A stretch of DNA of 11,787 nt from Methyloprofundus sp. (GCA_030619185.1 JAUXBW010000035.1:1-11787); one strand, 5' to 3'; shown: positions 1 to 8,965, counted from the stretch's first letter. Numbers and translations are program-made. Notes: generated by a model not told the origin, from the sequence alone.

Positions 1-5
1 AATAA

Positions 6-33
6 GATACTATTTTAGTATTAAAATAGTATC
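6..33. repeat. AT-rich perfect hairpin downstream of trxB
   Basis: GATACTATTTTA (6-17) and TAAAATAGTATC (22-33) form a perfect 12-bp inverted repeat around the 4-base loop GTAT. It lies about 150 bp beyond the trxB stop. A second small hairpin follows, GGAGTT (52-57) with AACTCC (66-71). The stem has few G/C pairs and no strong T run follows it on either strand. It could be a weak bidirectional terminator, an operator, or the end of a neighbouring element cut by the window edge. No reading frame of note crosses positions 1-185. Confidence 0.5.
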
Positions 34-82
34 AATTTAACGGCTCTTCCTGGAGTTCTTTTGCTAACTCCTAATTGTAAGC

Positions 83-161
83 CACTGGCTCTGCCAGTGC
101 CAGTGCGATGCAAATAGGCTCTGCCGTTCCCACGCAGAGCGCGGGAACGAGGTAAAGCCTA
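83..161. repeat. Composite palindromic repeat
   Basis: Two hairpins lie side by side. CACTGGC (83-89) pairs with GCCAGTG (93-99) around TCT. CGTTCCC (125-131) pairs with GGGAACG (143-149). The second is enclosed by a wider pair, TAGGCT (115-120) with AGCCTA (156-161). The block is more GC-rich than its surroundings and lies just after the trxB stop. It looks like a REP-type intergenic palindrome and could stop transcription or protect the trxB mRNA 3' end. Only this copy is seen in the window, so its repeat status is inferred. Confidence 0.5.
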
Positions 162-185
162 CAATCATTACAGTATGCTATTTAC

Positions 186-1169
<984 letters not shown>

Positions 1170-1180
1170 TCAATTAATTG

Positions 1181-1197
1181 CCAAGCATTATGCTTGG
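1181..1197. promoter_or_regulatory. Perfect palindrome in trxB leader
   Basis: CCAAGCATTATGCTTGG is a perfect 17-base palindrome (8-bp arms, one central base). It sits next to a second palindrome, CAATTAATTG (1171-1180), about 36 bases before the trxB start and just upstream of its ribosome-binding site. It could be an operator for a dimeric regulator or a leader hairpin. The symmetry is seen directly; any regulatory role is inferred. Confidence 0.4.
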
Positions 1198-1224
1198 AAT
1201 TAGAGGGGGCGTAAAGCTTGGAGT

Positions 1225-1253
1225 AATATTTTCTATCATTAGGGAAGTGGCAA
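1225..1253 (-). promoter_or_regulatory. Candidate sigma70 promoter for trxB
   Basis: On the minus strand TTGCCA (1253-1248) and AATATT (1230-1225) are 17 bases apart. They match the -35 and -10 consensus at 4 or 5 of 6 positions each. The predicted transcript would begin near 1218 and carry the 1181-1197 palindrome in its leader of about 70 bases. In such AT-rich sequence a match of this quality is only suggestive. Confidence 0.3.
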
Positions 1254-1310
1254 TAATTAATTATCCAATGTGTTACCTCATAAATTTCCTCTATAAGAGG
1301 ATTAACAAGG

Positions 1311-1368
1311 GTGTGCTGAGGAACGAAGCGCACCATTCACGGAAAGATGTGCTTCGTTCCTCAGCACA
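1311..1368. repeat. Inverted pair of a dispersed palindromic repeat
   Basis: Two copies of a GCTTCGTTCCTCAGCAC unit face each other: the left arm at 1311-1333 and the right arm at 1348-1368, around a 14-base loop. They form a stem of about 21 bp with a single T/C difference, which would still pair as G-U in RNA. The same unit recurs at 9771-9801. It lies between the end of the RND gene and trxB, where it may act as a transcription barrier or mRNA stabiliser, though no T run follows. A smaller hairpin, TCCTCT/AGAGGA, sits beside it at 1287-1301. Confidence 0.8.
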
Positions 1369-1410
1369 TCCTACGCCTCTCTCCTTAACTGAGTGGTGGA
1401 ACGTACAAGC

Positions 1411-4400
1411 CTAGTTAAATATTGATCGCCAATAGCGTTTGCAATCATTGATGACTAAATATAAAGAAGGGATAAGTACTAAAGTAATCAAAGTCGCAAA
1501 TAGAATGCCAAAACCGATAGAGACAGCCATAGGGATTAATATACGTGCCTGGCGTGATGTTTCCAGAATCATCGGTGCCAAACCAAAGAAGGTGGTTAAA
1601 GTCGTTAAAATAATGGGTCGAAAACGCTGAATACCTGCGGCTTTAATGATTTCTCTGGGTGACAGGTCAGTCGTGTTTTTCAGGCTGATAGCCTGGCTAA
1701 TCAGCACTAATGAATCATTGACGACGATACCGGATAGGGCAACGATACCGAGCATACTTAATATACTAAGGTTATAGCCCATAATAATATGGCCAAATAT
1801 TGCACCGATAATACCAAAGGGAATACTGACAATCACAACCAGAGGTAGGGAATAGCTTTTAAAAGGGATGGCTAGCATGGCATAGATGGCGAGTACGGCA
1901 AACACAAAGCTTAGTTTCAAGCTGCCAATACTATCAGCCATATCAGCCTGACGGCCTTCAAAACTGAATTGTAATCCAGGGTATTGCGCGACTAAATCGG
2001 GTAAGGTGCTGGACTTTAAGTCATTGATAATATCCCCTGATTGACTTCTGGGAGTGACATTCGCGGTGACTTGCACATTACGACGGCCATTACGTCGTTT
2101 AATTTCGGTAAATGCATGACCTTGCTGTATCTGCACAATTTCATTTAACGGAATAGCGACCCCTTTGTCGGTCCAGACTAAAAAGTCATACATATGTTGT
2201 ATTGATACCCGCTCATTTTCAGGCAAGCGTAGCATGACTTTTATTTCATTTCTGCCACGCTGCTGACGCAAAACTTCAGCACCATAGAAGGCGTTACGCA
2301 CCTGTCGGGCAACGGATAGAGGCGTGAAGCCCAGGCTTTCGCCATCGGGGAGCAGACTAAAATCTAATTGCCGTTTACCTAGGCTCATACTATTAGCAAT
2401 ATCTGTTGCCATGGGATAGGCATGTAATGCATTCGCTAACTGGATACTGGCCTGTTCTAAAATAGTAATATCACGATGGGTTAATTCGATGGTGAGGGCA
2501 GAGCCAGAACCTGGTCCCCCAGAGTCTGATGCAAACATAAGGCTTTCTATGCCAGCTATTTCGCCAGAGCTTGCGCGCCATCGTTTAGTGAATTGATCGG
2601 TACCCATAATCTTATCTCGGATCTCAGGTTCTGCGAGATAAGTGCGTACAATAGCCCTGTGACTGCCATTTTTACCTACTTCAGCAAATATCCCCCGGAT
2701 TAATTGCTCGCCGTTCTCTACCCCGCTAATACTAGCACGCGCTGATTTGATCAGGTGATCAACGACTGCCTGTGTCTTTTCGACAGGAGAACCATAAGGT
2801 AGCGTTAATTGTACTTGGGCAAAATCAGACTCGGTTTTTGGAAACATGGAAAGCCCCATACGACCGCTCGCCGCATAAGAAAGTGTCGCAATCAGTAGAG
2901 CAAGGGCTGTAATTACCGTTAAATAACGATGCTTTAAGGTAAAATCAAGAAAACCACCATAGCGATATTTCACCCAGTGACGAAAGGCATGACTGAATGA
3001 CTGCTGTTTCTCATATAACCAGAGTTGTAGTCCAGTGCGTTGTTGGTCAGAAATATGTGCTAAATGATTGGGTAAAATAAACAGGCTTTCGATTAAAGAA
3101 AGTATAAATACCAGGATGACCACTGTGGGGATCATAATAAAGATTTTTCCCATTATTCCCGGCATAAAAAATAAGGGCATAAAGGTGGCAATATTGGTCA
3201 ATATACTAAAAGTAACCGGTGTGGCCATTTCCTGCGCGCCTTTAATGGCTGCTTTTAGGGCAGGGTAGCCTTCCTGACGATAATGATAAACATTTTCACC
3301 AATAATAATGGCATCATCAACGACGATTCCCAGTGCGATAATAAAGGCAAACAGGGAAATCATATTTAGCGAAACACCGAGTGCCGGCAGGAGTAGAAAG
3401 GAACCCATAAATGCAATGGGGATACCGGCCATCACCCAGAACGCCAGGCGTATTTCTAAAAACAAGGCCAGGGTAATAAAAACCAGCGTTAGACCCAGCG
3501 CACTATTGCGTAATAATAAATCGACCCGTTGCGAGTAAGCTGTGGAGGCATCATAACGGATATCAGCGTAAATCCCTGTAGGTAAGCTGTTTTTACTGAG
3601 TTCAATGTATTGCTTTACGGTTTCGGCGATATCTATCGGAGTTTGATTGCCAACTCGATAGACTTGTAGCATGATGGCGGGATAGCCATTATATCGCGCT
3701 GAATAATCGGTATCCTCATAACCATCAGTAATGGTCGCAATATCGGCTAATAGGATGTTAGCCCCGGACTCAGTGGAAATTATGGGGATTTGTGCAAAAT
3801 CCAGCCCGGAATCCCTGCGCTCTTGCAGGCGGATTAAAATTTCACCTGCATCGGTTTTGATGCTACCGCCGGGGAGGTCGAGGCTAGTACTGCGGATACG
3901 TTGCGCAATATCCGAGAGCGATAGATTGTAGCGGCGTAAGTTATCCTGAGAGATTTCAATACTAATTTCTAAAGGCCTGACACCTTCCAGCTCAATCTGG
4001 GTAATATTTTCGGCTTGCAGTAGTTGGTCACGAAAATCCTCGGCTAGTTCATGTAAAACCTGCTCTTCGGTCTCACCATAAATAACCAGAGAGACGGTTT
4101 TTCGCTTGCTCGCCATAACATTAATTTCAGGCTCTTCAGCTTCCTCGGGAAAGGTTGTAATACGGTCAATTTCGTTTTGTATTTCCTGCGCCAGCAGATA
4201 AATATCTGCATCACTCAGTGCTTCAATAATAACAGATCCTAAGCCTTCTTTTGCCGATGAACTGATTTCATCAATACCCTCGATGCCAGAGACAGCATCT
4301 TCTATCACCAAAATAATACTACGTTCGATTTCCTCAGGATCCGCCCCCGTGTAGATCACATTAATGCGCACACTATCGGTAACAAAGTCTGGAAAGACCT

Positions 4401-4518
4401 CCTGTTTCATTGTGTTTAGAAATAAAAATCCGCCTAGAATAAACCCGAGCATGACTAGATTGGCTGCAACAGGGTGCGATGCCATCCAGCTAATAGGGCC
4501 TTGTTTAATCATATTCAT
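1411..4518 (-). CDS. RND efflux transporter permease (HAE1/AcrB type)
   Basis: This is the inner-membrane, proton-driven pump subunit of a tripartite exporter. The preferred start is the ATG at 4518 (1035 residues); a longer frame would need an unsupported TTG at 4539. Numbering here is from that ATG. TM1 (about 17-36) leads into a periplasmic porter domain, with TM2-6 at about 335-485. The second half repeats this plan, with a TM block at about 866-1025. The TM4 proton-relay pair is Asp401-Asp402 in GIVVDDAI, matching AcrB Asp407/408. In TM10 the AcrB Lys940 position is Asn934, in GIVVNDS. An Arg-Pro pair before TM11 is kept in RFRPIILTT. The gene follows the adaptor and outer-membrane factor in one operon. 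Its substrate cannot be read from sequence, but the family pumps drugs, detergents or lipophilic compounds. Length and fold are intact. Confidence 0.93.
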   Translation of the reverse strand: MNMIKQGPISWMASHPVAANLVMLGFILGGFLFLNTMKQEVFPDFVTDSVRINVIYTGADPEEIERSIILVIEDAVSGIEGIDEISSSAKEGLGSVIIEALSDADIYLLAQEIQNEIDRITTFPEEAEEPEINVMASKRKTVSLVIYGETEEQVLHELAEDFRDQLLQAENITQIELEGVRPLEISIEISQDNLRRYNLSLSDIAQRIRSTSLDLPGGSIKTDAGEILIRLQERRDSGLDFAQIPIISTESGANILLADIATITDGYEDTDYSARYNGYPAIMLQVYRVGNQTPIDIAETVKQYIELSKNSLPTGIYADIRYDASTAYSQRVDLLLRNSALGLTLVFITLALFLEIRLAFWVMAGIPIAFMGSFLLLPALGVSLNMISLFAFIIALGIVVDDAIIIGENVYHYRQEGYPALKAAIKGAQEMATPVTFSILTNIATFMPLFFMPGIMGKIFIMIPTVVILVFILSLIESLFILPNHLAHISDQQRTGLQLWLYEKQQSFSHAFRHWVKYRYGGFLDFTLKHRYLTVITALALLIATLSYAASGRMGLSMFPKTESDFAQVQLTLPYGSPVEKTQAVVDHLIKSARASISGVENGEQLIRGIFAEVGKNGSHRAIVRTYLAEPEIRDKIMGTDQFTKRWRASSGEIAGIESLMFASDSGGPGSGSALTIELTHRDITILEQASIQLANALHAYPMATDIANSMSLGKRQLDFSLLPDGESLGFTPLSVARQVRNAFYGAEVLRQQRGRNEIKVMLRLPENERVSIQHMYDFLVWTDKGVAIPLNEIVQIQQGHAFTEIKRRNGRRNVQVTANVTPRSQSGDIINDLKSSTLPDLVAQYPGLQFSFEGRQADMADSIGSLKLSFVFAVLAIYAMLAIPFKSYSLPLVVIVSIPFGIIGAIFGHIIMGYNLSILSMLGIVALSGIVVNDSLVLISQAISLKNTTDLSPREIIKAAGIQRFRPIILTTLTTFFGLAPMILETSRQARILIPMAVSIGFGILFATLITLVLIPSLYLVINDCKRYWRSIFN

Positions 4519-4724
4519 CGTGCTTTGTTTGCTGCGCAACAGTCATCAAGTTTGTTGCAGTAGGGAGCGATTGAGGTGCCTGCTTTCTTAGGTAGGTAAA
4601 GTACCCCATTTACTTCACATGGAGTAGTGAGTTTTATCTGCGTACTCTTAGGTGTCGCCAGAAGACACCCTAGCCATTCGCGAAACTTTGAAACAAAGGT
4701 GGCAATATAATTTAGCACAAGCAC
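4515..4724 (-). CDS. Doubtful 69-codon ORF between adaptor and pump genes
   Basis: I do not recognise this product. A GTG codon begins directly after the adaptor TAA. The frame runs 69 codons and ends in a TGA overlapping the RND ATG by ATGA, the arrangement typical of translational coupling. The predicted peptide has five cysteines (about residues 20, 36, 56, 62 and 63), no signal peptide and no clear membrane segment. There is no good Shine-Dalgarno for the GTG. The DNA also holds a hairpin (4649-4672), and short imperfect inverted repeats lie near its edges: GTGCTTTGT at 4520-4528 and ACAAGCAC at 4717-4724. Adaptor and pump genes of this class usually abut, so these roughly 200 bases may be a small inserted element that happens to be open. 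A read-through peptide coupling the two genes is the other option. Confidence 0.25.
   Translation of the reverse strand: MLVLNYIATFVSKFREWLGCLLATPKSTQIKLTTPCEVNGVLYLPKKAGTSIAPYCNKLDDCCAANKAR
4649..4672. other. Hairpin inside the efflux operon
   Basis: GGTGTC (4651-4656) and GACACC (4664-4669) pair around the 7-base loop GCCAGAA. Two further T-A pairs can form outside a single bulged C. It lies between the adaptor and RND genes and could tune their relative mRNA levels by stabilising one segment. It has no T run, so it is not a standard terminator. Confidence 0.4.
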
Positions 4725-5912
4725 TTACTCCGGAATACTTGTCTGGATTCGTACCGTCATACCTTGTACTGGTGTGCTGAGGCTACTGGAAATAATTATG
4801 GCATTGTCAGGGAGCTGTTTTGCATCAATAAAAACCAGCCCCTGTTCTTGCCACACTGGAGTGATTCTTATAATATCCAGAGTATTTTTATCCGTAAGCA
4901 GCCAAATTTTTTGGCCACTATGGATGACATTTTCAGGAATTGGCAGCACATTATTGAGTGTGTGTCCTGTGATTTCCAGATGTACAAATGCACCTAGAAT
5001 TAAAGTAGGTAAACCCTTATTTTTATCACGCAGGGAAAGAGGGTCTTGTATTTCAATAATCAATTCAGCCATACGTCCCGACGCTTCAAGCTCAACTTTT
5101 AAGCGTTTTATCGTGCCTGTTCGATAGACTTGTTTCCCCCATGCGCTGGGGAAGAATATTTTGACTTCAGCTCCAGTGTCACTATTGATATTGGGTATAT
5201 CGATTTTGCTTAGCTTATCAACAGATAAGCTGGCTATTATCCAGAAGCTGTCGGTGCCAGCAAGCTTTATCAGCGGTGTGCCGGTCGAAAATGTTGAGAC
5301 CCAGGAACCAATATGCGCATTTGTTTCCAGAACAATCGCATTAAAAGGGCTACTGGTTTGGGTGCGTTTTAAATCCAGGCGCGCTTGAGTCAAGGTGGCT
5401 TCAGCCGCAGTGATAGCAGTTTTTGCTAATGCTAGATGGGGTTTGCGTAACACCAGTTCACGGCTTTGCTTATCTAAATTGGCATTTAATAATTTATACT
5501 CACGTTTTGCAATAGCCTGCTGCCCAAGTTCCAGAGTTAAATCAAATTTAGCTTTTGCCAGTGCATTTTCCTTTTGCTTGATAGCTAGCTGGTAATCGGT
5601 TGGGTCTAATTGAACGATTTGCTCGCCTGCACTTAAAAAACCACCTGGGATAAAGTTCGGACTGACCGAAATCACCATGCCATTAATACGCGATGTCAAA
5701 TTAACTTTTTGTGCTGGAATAACGCTTCCCATGGCAGAGACAGTCGTGGCGTAGTTAGCTTTAGACACTTGTATAAGATTAACTAGTGGCGCGACTTGTT
5801 GTGTCGTATTACGCTTTGCTTTAGGTTTGTTGCTTAGCCAGTAATAAGATAAACTGAGTGAAATGCTTAGTATTAATAGCGCAGGCAGCCATTTTAAAAG
5901 GCGTTTAGCCAT
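4725..5912 (-). CDS. RND periplasmic adaptor (membrane fusion protein)
   Basis: This HlyD/AcrA-family adaptor links the inner-membrane pump to the outer-membrane channel. Of its 395 residues, 7-26 form an N-terminal membrane anchor with no lipobox cysteine, so it is probably held by an uncleaved helix. The barrel-sandwich (lipoyl-like) halves are at about 68-107 (with GMVISVSPNFIPGG) and 185-218 (SSPFNAIV...IGSWV). An Ala/Lys/Leu/Gln-rich alpha-hairpin coiled coil lies between them (108-184). A beta-barrel (about 219-312) and a membrane-proximal domain (320-390) follow. The ATG overlaps the end of the outer-membrane factor gene by 8 bases (ATGGCTAA), and AAGGA sits 9 bases upstream, so the two are translationally linked. 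The alpha-hairpin is the part expected to meet the channel protein. The assignment is firm at family level; the substrate is unknown. Confidence 0.92.
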   Translation of the reverse strand: MAKRLLKWLPALLILSISLSLSYYWLSNKPKAKRNTTQQVAPLVNLIQVSKANYATTVSAMGSVIPAQKVNLTSRINGMVISVSPNFIPGGFLSAGEQIVQLDPTDYQLAIKQKENALAKAKFDLTLELGQQAIAKREYKLLNANLDKQSRELVLRKPHLALAKTAITAAEATLTQARLDLKRTQTSSPFNAIVLETNAHIGSWVSTFSTGTPLIKLAGTDSFWIIASLSVDKLSKIDIPNINSDTGAEVKIFFPSAWGKQVYRTGTIKRLKVELEASGRMAELIIEIQDPLSLRDKNKGLPTLILGAFVHLEITGHTLNNVLPIPENVIHSGQKIWLLTDKNTLDIIRITPVWQEQGLVFIDAKQLPDNAIIISSSLSTPVQGMTVRIQTSIPE

Positions 5913-7299
5913 CTTGTAATTCCTTGTTTTCTGCTGTTATATCCTGATAAGACGGCAAAGGCCAGCTTCCGGCTAGCGAGCGATATAATTGAATGCGGTA
6001 TTCTATCAGCAGTTGTTGGGCCGAAATTCGACTGCGTTCTAATGTTTGTTGATTGATTTGTGTAGTTAATACGCGTAAAAAATCGATGGCACCATACATA
6101 TAACGTAAACGTATTTGCTGGTTTGCTTTTTGCGAAAAACTGTACTGTCTATTCAAACTGTTAATCAGTTGCTGTTGTTGTTGTTCCTGAACCAGAGCAT
6201 CTTCTACTTCTTTAATCGCTTGCTGGATCGTTGTAGCATAGTCGTTTAATGATTCAGCGGCCACCGCTCTGTTGCGTTCTACTTCGGCAACGCGCCGCCC
6301 GCCATCAACAATCGGTAAAATCAGATTACCTGCTAAAGTGGCAATCCAGTTATTAAATAAAGATTGTAAATTAGGTGCAGTGGTATCAATATTGGCAGAT
6401 AAACTTAATTTTGGGAAACGGTCGGCAATGGCAGACGCTGTACGTTGATCTGCGGCCTGAATTCTAAAATAAGCTAAACGTAGATCCGGGCGGCGTTGAA
6501 TCAGTTCACTGCCGAGCCCAGTTTGCGGTTGTGGTGGTAAATCAGGTAAATGTTGATTGTTAGCCAGTAGCAACATGCCAGGGGTATTTCCGGTTAATAT
6601 GGCTAATTGATGTTCCAGTACTTTAATTGTTGCCAGAACATTGTTTTGGTCTCCTATGCTCGCTTCCAAGGTTTGCTGTTGCTGGAATAGGTCGGCGGCA
6701 CTCGCTTGCGCACCCGCAAACCGAGACAGAGTGATTTCAACATTATCCTGATTGGTTTTGATTTGCTGCGCAAGTAGCACTAATTGACTGCGCTGTGCGA
6801 TGAGGCGATACCAGGCAATAGCCACTTCAGACGATAAGGAAATGGCGGCGGTATTCAGGTTTTCTTCAGCAACCCGTACATCTAGCTCTGCGGCGTGCTT
6901 TTGCGCACGTAAGCGCCCCCATAAATCGACTTCATAACTGGCATTGAGGCCCAGGGCAAAACGACTGCTATCGCCTAAGTCGGAATAAGTTTGTGCGCCA
7001 CCGAAAGCGGCACCGATGCTAGGAATAAGATCAGCACTGTTTTTGATAGCAATAGCTTCCGCCTGTTGCAGGCGATTAAAAGTAGATAACAAGCTAAAGT
7101 TATTGTTCAGTGCCCGTTCGACAAGCTGATTTAGCTGTGGGTCATTAAAAGCTAGCCACCAGTGTTCCTGTAGAGGGGAGGTTCCCGTTTGAGAAAACTC
7201 TTCAGGGATAATGGTTGGCGGAGCAATCTCTTCAATGGGGACGGCACAGGCCTGGATAAGAATGAATACAATACAAGTCAGTAAGTAATTAATATTCAT
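5905..7299 (-). CDS. Outer-membrane efflux lipoprotein (TolC/NodT family)
   Basis: This is the outer-membrane channel of the tripartite pump, 464 residues long. A lipoprotein signal peptide ends at the lipobox IQAC, making Cys18 the acylated first residue. Two outer-membrane efflux repeats follow. Family hallmarks are YEVDLWGRLR (122-131) in the first half, then QRRPDLRLA (268-276) with DRFPKLSLSA (293-302) at the start of the second, and YRSLAGSW (439-446) near the end. A glutamine-rich run (371-377) sits in a predicted helical segment. The start ATG has only a weak ribosome-binding site. The gene begins 52 bases after mltD and is the first of the three pump genes, an order (channel, adaptor, transporter) differing from acrAB. 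A 5-bp hairpin (TTGCC/GGCAA, 7331-7346) in the gap is too weak to call a terminator, so read-through from mltD is plausible. Confidence 0.93.
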   Translation of the reverse strand: MNINYLLTCIVFILIQACAVPIEEIAPPTIIPEEFSQTGTSPLQEHWWLAFNDPQLNQLVERALNNNFSLLSTFNRLQQAEAIAIKNSADLIPSIGAAFGGAQTYSDLGDSSRFALGLNASYEVDLWGRLRAQKHAAELDVRVAEENLNTAAISLSSEVAIAWYRLIAQRSQLVLLAQQIKTNQDNVEITLSRFAGAQASAADLFQQQQTLEASIGDQNNVLATIKVLEHQLAILTGNTPGMLLLANNQHLPDLPPQPQTGLGSELIQRRPDLRLAYFRIQAADQRTASAIADRFPKLSLSANIDTTAPNLQSLFNNWIATLAGNLILPIVDGGRRVAEVERNRAVAAESLNDYATTIQQAIKEVEDALVQEQQQQQLINSLNRQYSFSQKANQQIRLRYMYGAIDFLRVLTTQINQQTLERSRISAQQLLIEYRIQLYRSLAGSWPLPSYQDITAENKELQDG

Positions 7300-7351
7300 T
7301 TGCTTAAAAATAGACTGCAGGTGGTTTGGGTTGCCAAATTAGGCAAGCATT

Positions 7352-8905
7352 TTATGTCGATGGCTGGTTGGTCTTAACAGTGAGAGTCTGCCCGGCTTTT
7401 AAGGTTTTGCCAAGTGTACGTGCATTCCATTTGCGTAGATCAGCTACGCTCACATTAAATTTCTCTGAGATAGCATATAAAGAATCACCATTACGCACGG
7501 TATAGCGAATAGATTGTTTGGTCTTAGGCTTTTCGGTGTTATTTTGGGGCTGTTTAACAAGCAGGGTTTGCCCTAAAGATATGCTGTTATTAAGACCAAT
7601 CTGGTTCCATTGAGCAATATCTTTACGCTGTAATCCTAGCTTTTTTGCGATACTCCAGAGTGTATCCCCCGACTTTACTTTATAGCTAGATTTGCGAGCA
7701 GTAGCTTTTATACGGGTTTGAGTATACGCATTGCTACCTGTGTGGTAACTCGCAACAGGAATGAGTAGATAAGCACCCGCGCGTATATTATTATTGGCCA
7801 AATGGTTGAGTTCCCGTATACCTTTTATCTGTGAATGATAGCGGCGCGCAATAGAACTCAGGCTTTCGCCGGGTTTTACTTTATGTCTTTGCCATTGTAC
7901 CCGTTGGTTATGGGGGAGTTCAGCCAGGTTCTTTTTAAATAGTTCAGCATTAGCAATAGGAATCAATAAGCGGTGTGGGCCCTGAGGCGGGGTGTAGCCT
8001 CGGCTAAGACCCGGGTTTAAATGAGATAACTCCTGAACTGTTGAGTTAGATAGCTGAGCTGCTTTTGATAACCCAATTTGTGAACCAATATTGACGGCCA
8101 TAAAGGTGGGTTGGTGTGCCTGTGTTTTTAAGTTGATACCGTAAAATTCTGCATGGGCAAAGATTTTTGCCAGAGCGAGCAGACGTGGGACATAGTTCCG
8201 GGTTTCTCGGGGTAAATCTAAAGACCAGAAGTCAGTTGCCTTATTTTTAGCGGCATTGCGTTTAACCGACCGGCCCACAGTTCCCATGCCAGCATTATAG
8301 GAGGCGAGGGCAAGTAGCCAGTCATTATTAAATACTCCCCCCAGTTTTTTCAGGTAACTAGTTGCCGCCTCAGTAGAAGCATAAACATCGCGGCGACCAT
8401 CATACCACCAGTTTTGATCCAAACCGTAAAGCCTGCCAGTGGATGGGATAAACTGCCATAGACCAGATGCCTTTGCGCGTGAATAAGCATGTGCTTTAAA
8501 GCCACTTTCTACTGCGGGCAGTAAAGCGATTTCACCCGGTAAGCCTTTTTCCTCTACCTGCTTGATAATATTGTAGAGGTAGGGCTGTGCTCGTGTCTGA
8601 ATGGTTGCTATATATTTAGGACGGGCCAGATACCAGTCCAGTTGTTTCTGGATTAATGCGTCATCCACTTCGGGGATAGCAAACAGGGAAATAAGATATT
8701 GCCAACTGTCATTAGAATGCGCAAAGTTTTCTTTCGCCCTTATAGAAGCAGACGCTATGTTAAGTCCAGATTTATGTGCCAGGTCATTAATAGACTTATT
8801 TTGCTCAATATTTTCAACTTGATTTGAATTTTTAACACTACAACCCTGTACAACAAGGAGTGTTAAAAAAAACAAAAGTGAGAAACGTCTATGAAATTTT
8901 TCCAT
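7352..8905 (-). CDS. mltD: Membrane-bound lytic murein transglycosylase D with three LysM domains
   Basis: This enzyme cleaves the MurNAc-GlcNAc bond of peptidoglycan, forming 1,6-anhydro ends, and acts from the outer membrane. The ATG at 8905 (517 residues) is preferred over an in-frame TTG six bases upstream; numbering is from the ATG. A basic N terminus and hydrophobic stretch end in the lipobox VVQGC, with acylated Cys22. The family 1 transglycosylase (SLT) domain covers about 105-250. The catalytic Glu133 is in LLPAVESGF, followed by SGLWQFIPSTGRLYGL (147-162) and ALASYNAGMG (199-208). Three LysM peptidoglycan-binding modules follow, at about 341-383, 408-450 and 467-510; E. coli MltD has two, so this one is extended. 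The gene is divergent from the MxaD-like gene and lies 52 bp ahead of the efflux operon on the same strand. All catalytic-domain motifs are intact. Confidence 0.95.
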   Translation of the reverse strand: MEKFHRRFSLLFFLTLLVVQGCSVKNSNQVENIEQNKSINDLAHKSGLNIASASIRAKENFAHSNDSWQYLISLFAIPEVDDALIQKQLDWYLARPKYIATIQTRAQPYLYNIIKQVEEKGLPGEIALLPAVESGFKAHAYSRAKASGLWQFIPSTGRLYGLDQNWWYDGRRDVYASTEAATSYLKKLGGVFNNDWLLALASYNAGMGTVGRSVKRNAAKNKATDFWSLDLPRETRNYVPRLLALAKIFAHAEFYGINLKTQAHQPTFMAVNIGSQIGLSKAAQLSNSTVQELSHLNPGLSRGYTPPQGPHRLLIPIANAELFKKNLAELPHNQRVQWQRHKVKPGESLSSIARRYHSQIKGIRELNHLANNNIRAGAYLLIPVASYHTGSNAYTQTRIKATARKSSYKVKSGDTLWSIAKKLGLQRKDIAQWNQIGLNNSISLGQTLLVKQPQNNTEKPKTKQSIRYTVRNGDSLYAISEKFNVSVADLRKWNARTLGKTLKAGQTLTVKTNQPST

Positions 8906-8953
8906 ATTCAATCGAGCGGTAGATTTTTTTATAATTAGCTTGTATTGTACTGT

Positions 8954-8965
8954 ATTCTATAGAAT
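8954..8965. promoter_or_regulatory. Palindrome in the mltD/MxaD-like divergent region
   Basis: ATTCTATAGAAT is a perfect 12-base palindrome about 48 bases upstream of the mltD ATG, and its half-site ATAGAAT recurs at 8974-8980. It lies in the only stretch that could hold the mltD promoter, and GATAAT on the minus strand next to it is a possible -10. It may be a binding site for a dimeric regulator, but it is short and AT-rich, so chance cannot be excluded. Confidence 0.25.

Noticed and set aside
1178..1414. 78-codon plus-strand ORF over the same gap
   Set aside because: It runs through both arms of the inverted repeat and has no ribosome-binding site or recognisable family. It is a by-product of a stop-poor repeat.
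4519..4539. TTG start extending the RND protein by seven residues
   Set aside because: There is no Shine-Dalgarno for it, and the ATG at 4518 fits the usual N terminus of the family.
4774..5127. 117-codon plus-strand ORF opposite the adaptor gene
   Set aside because: It lies wholly antisense to a clear membrane-fusion protein gene and has no independent support.
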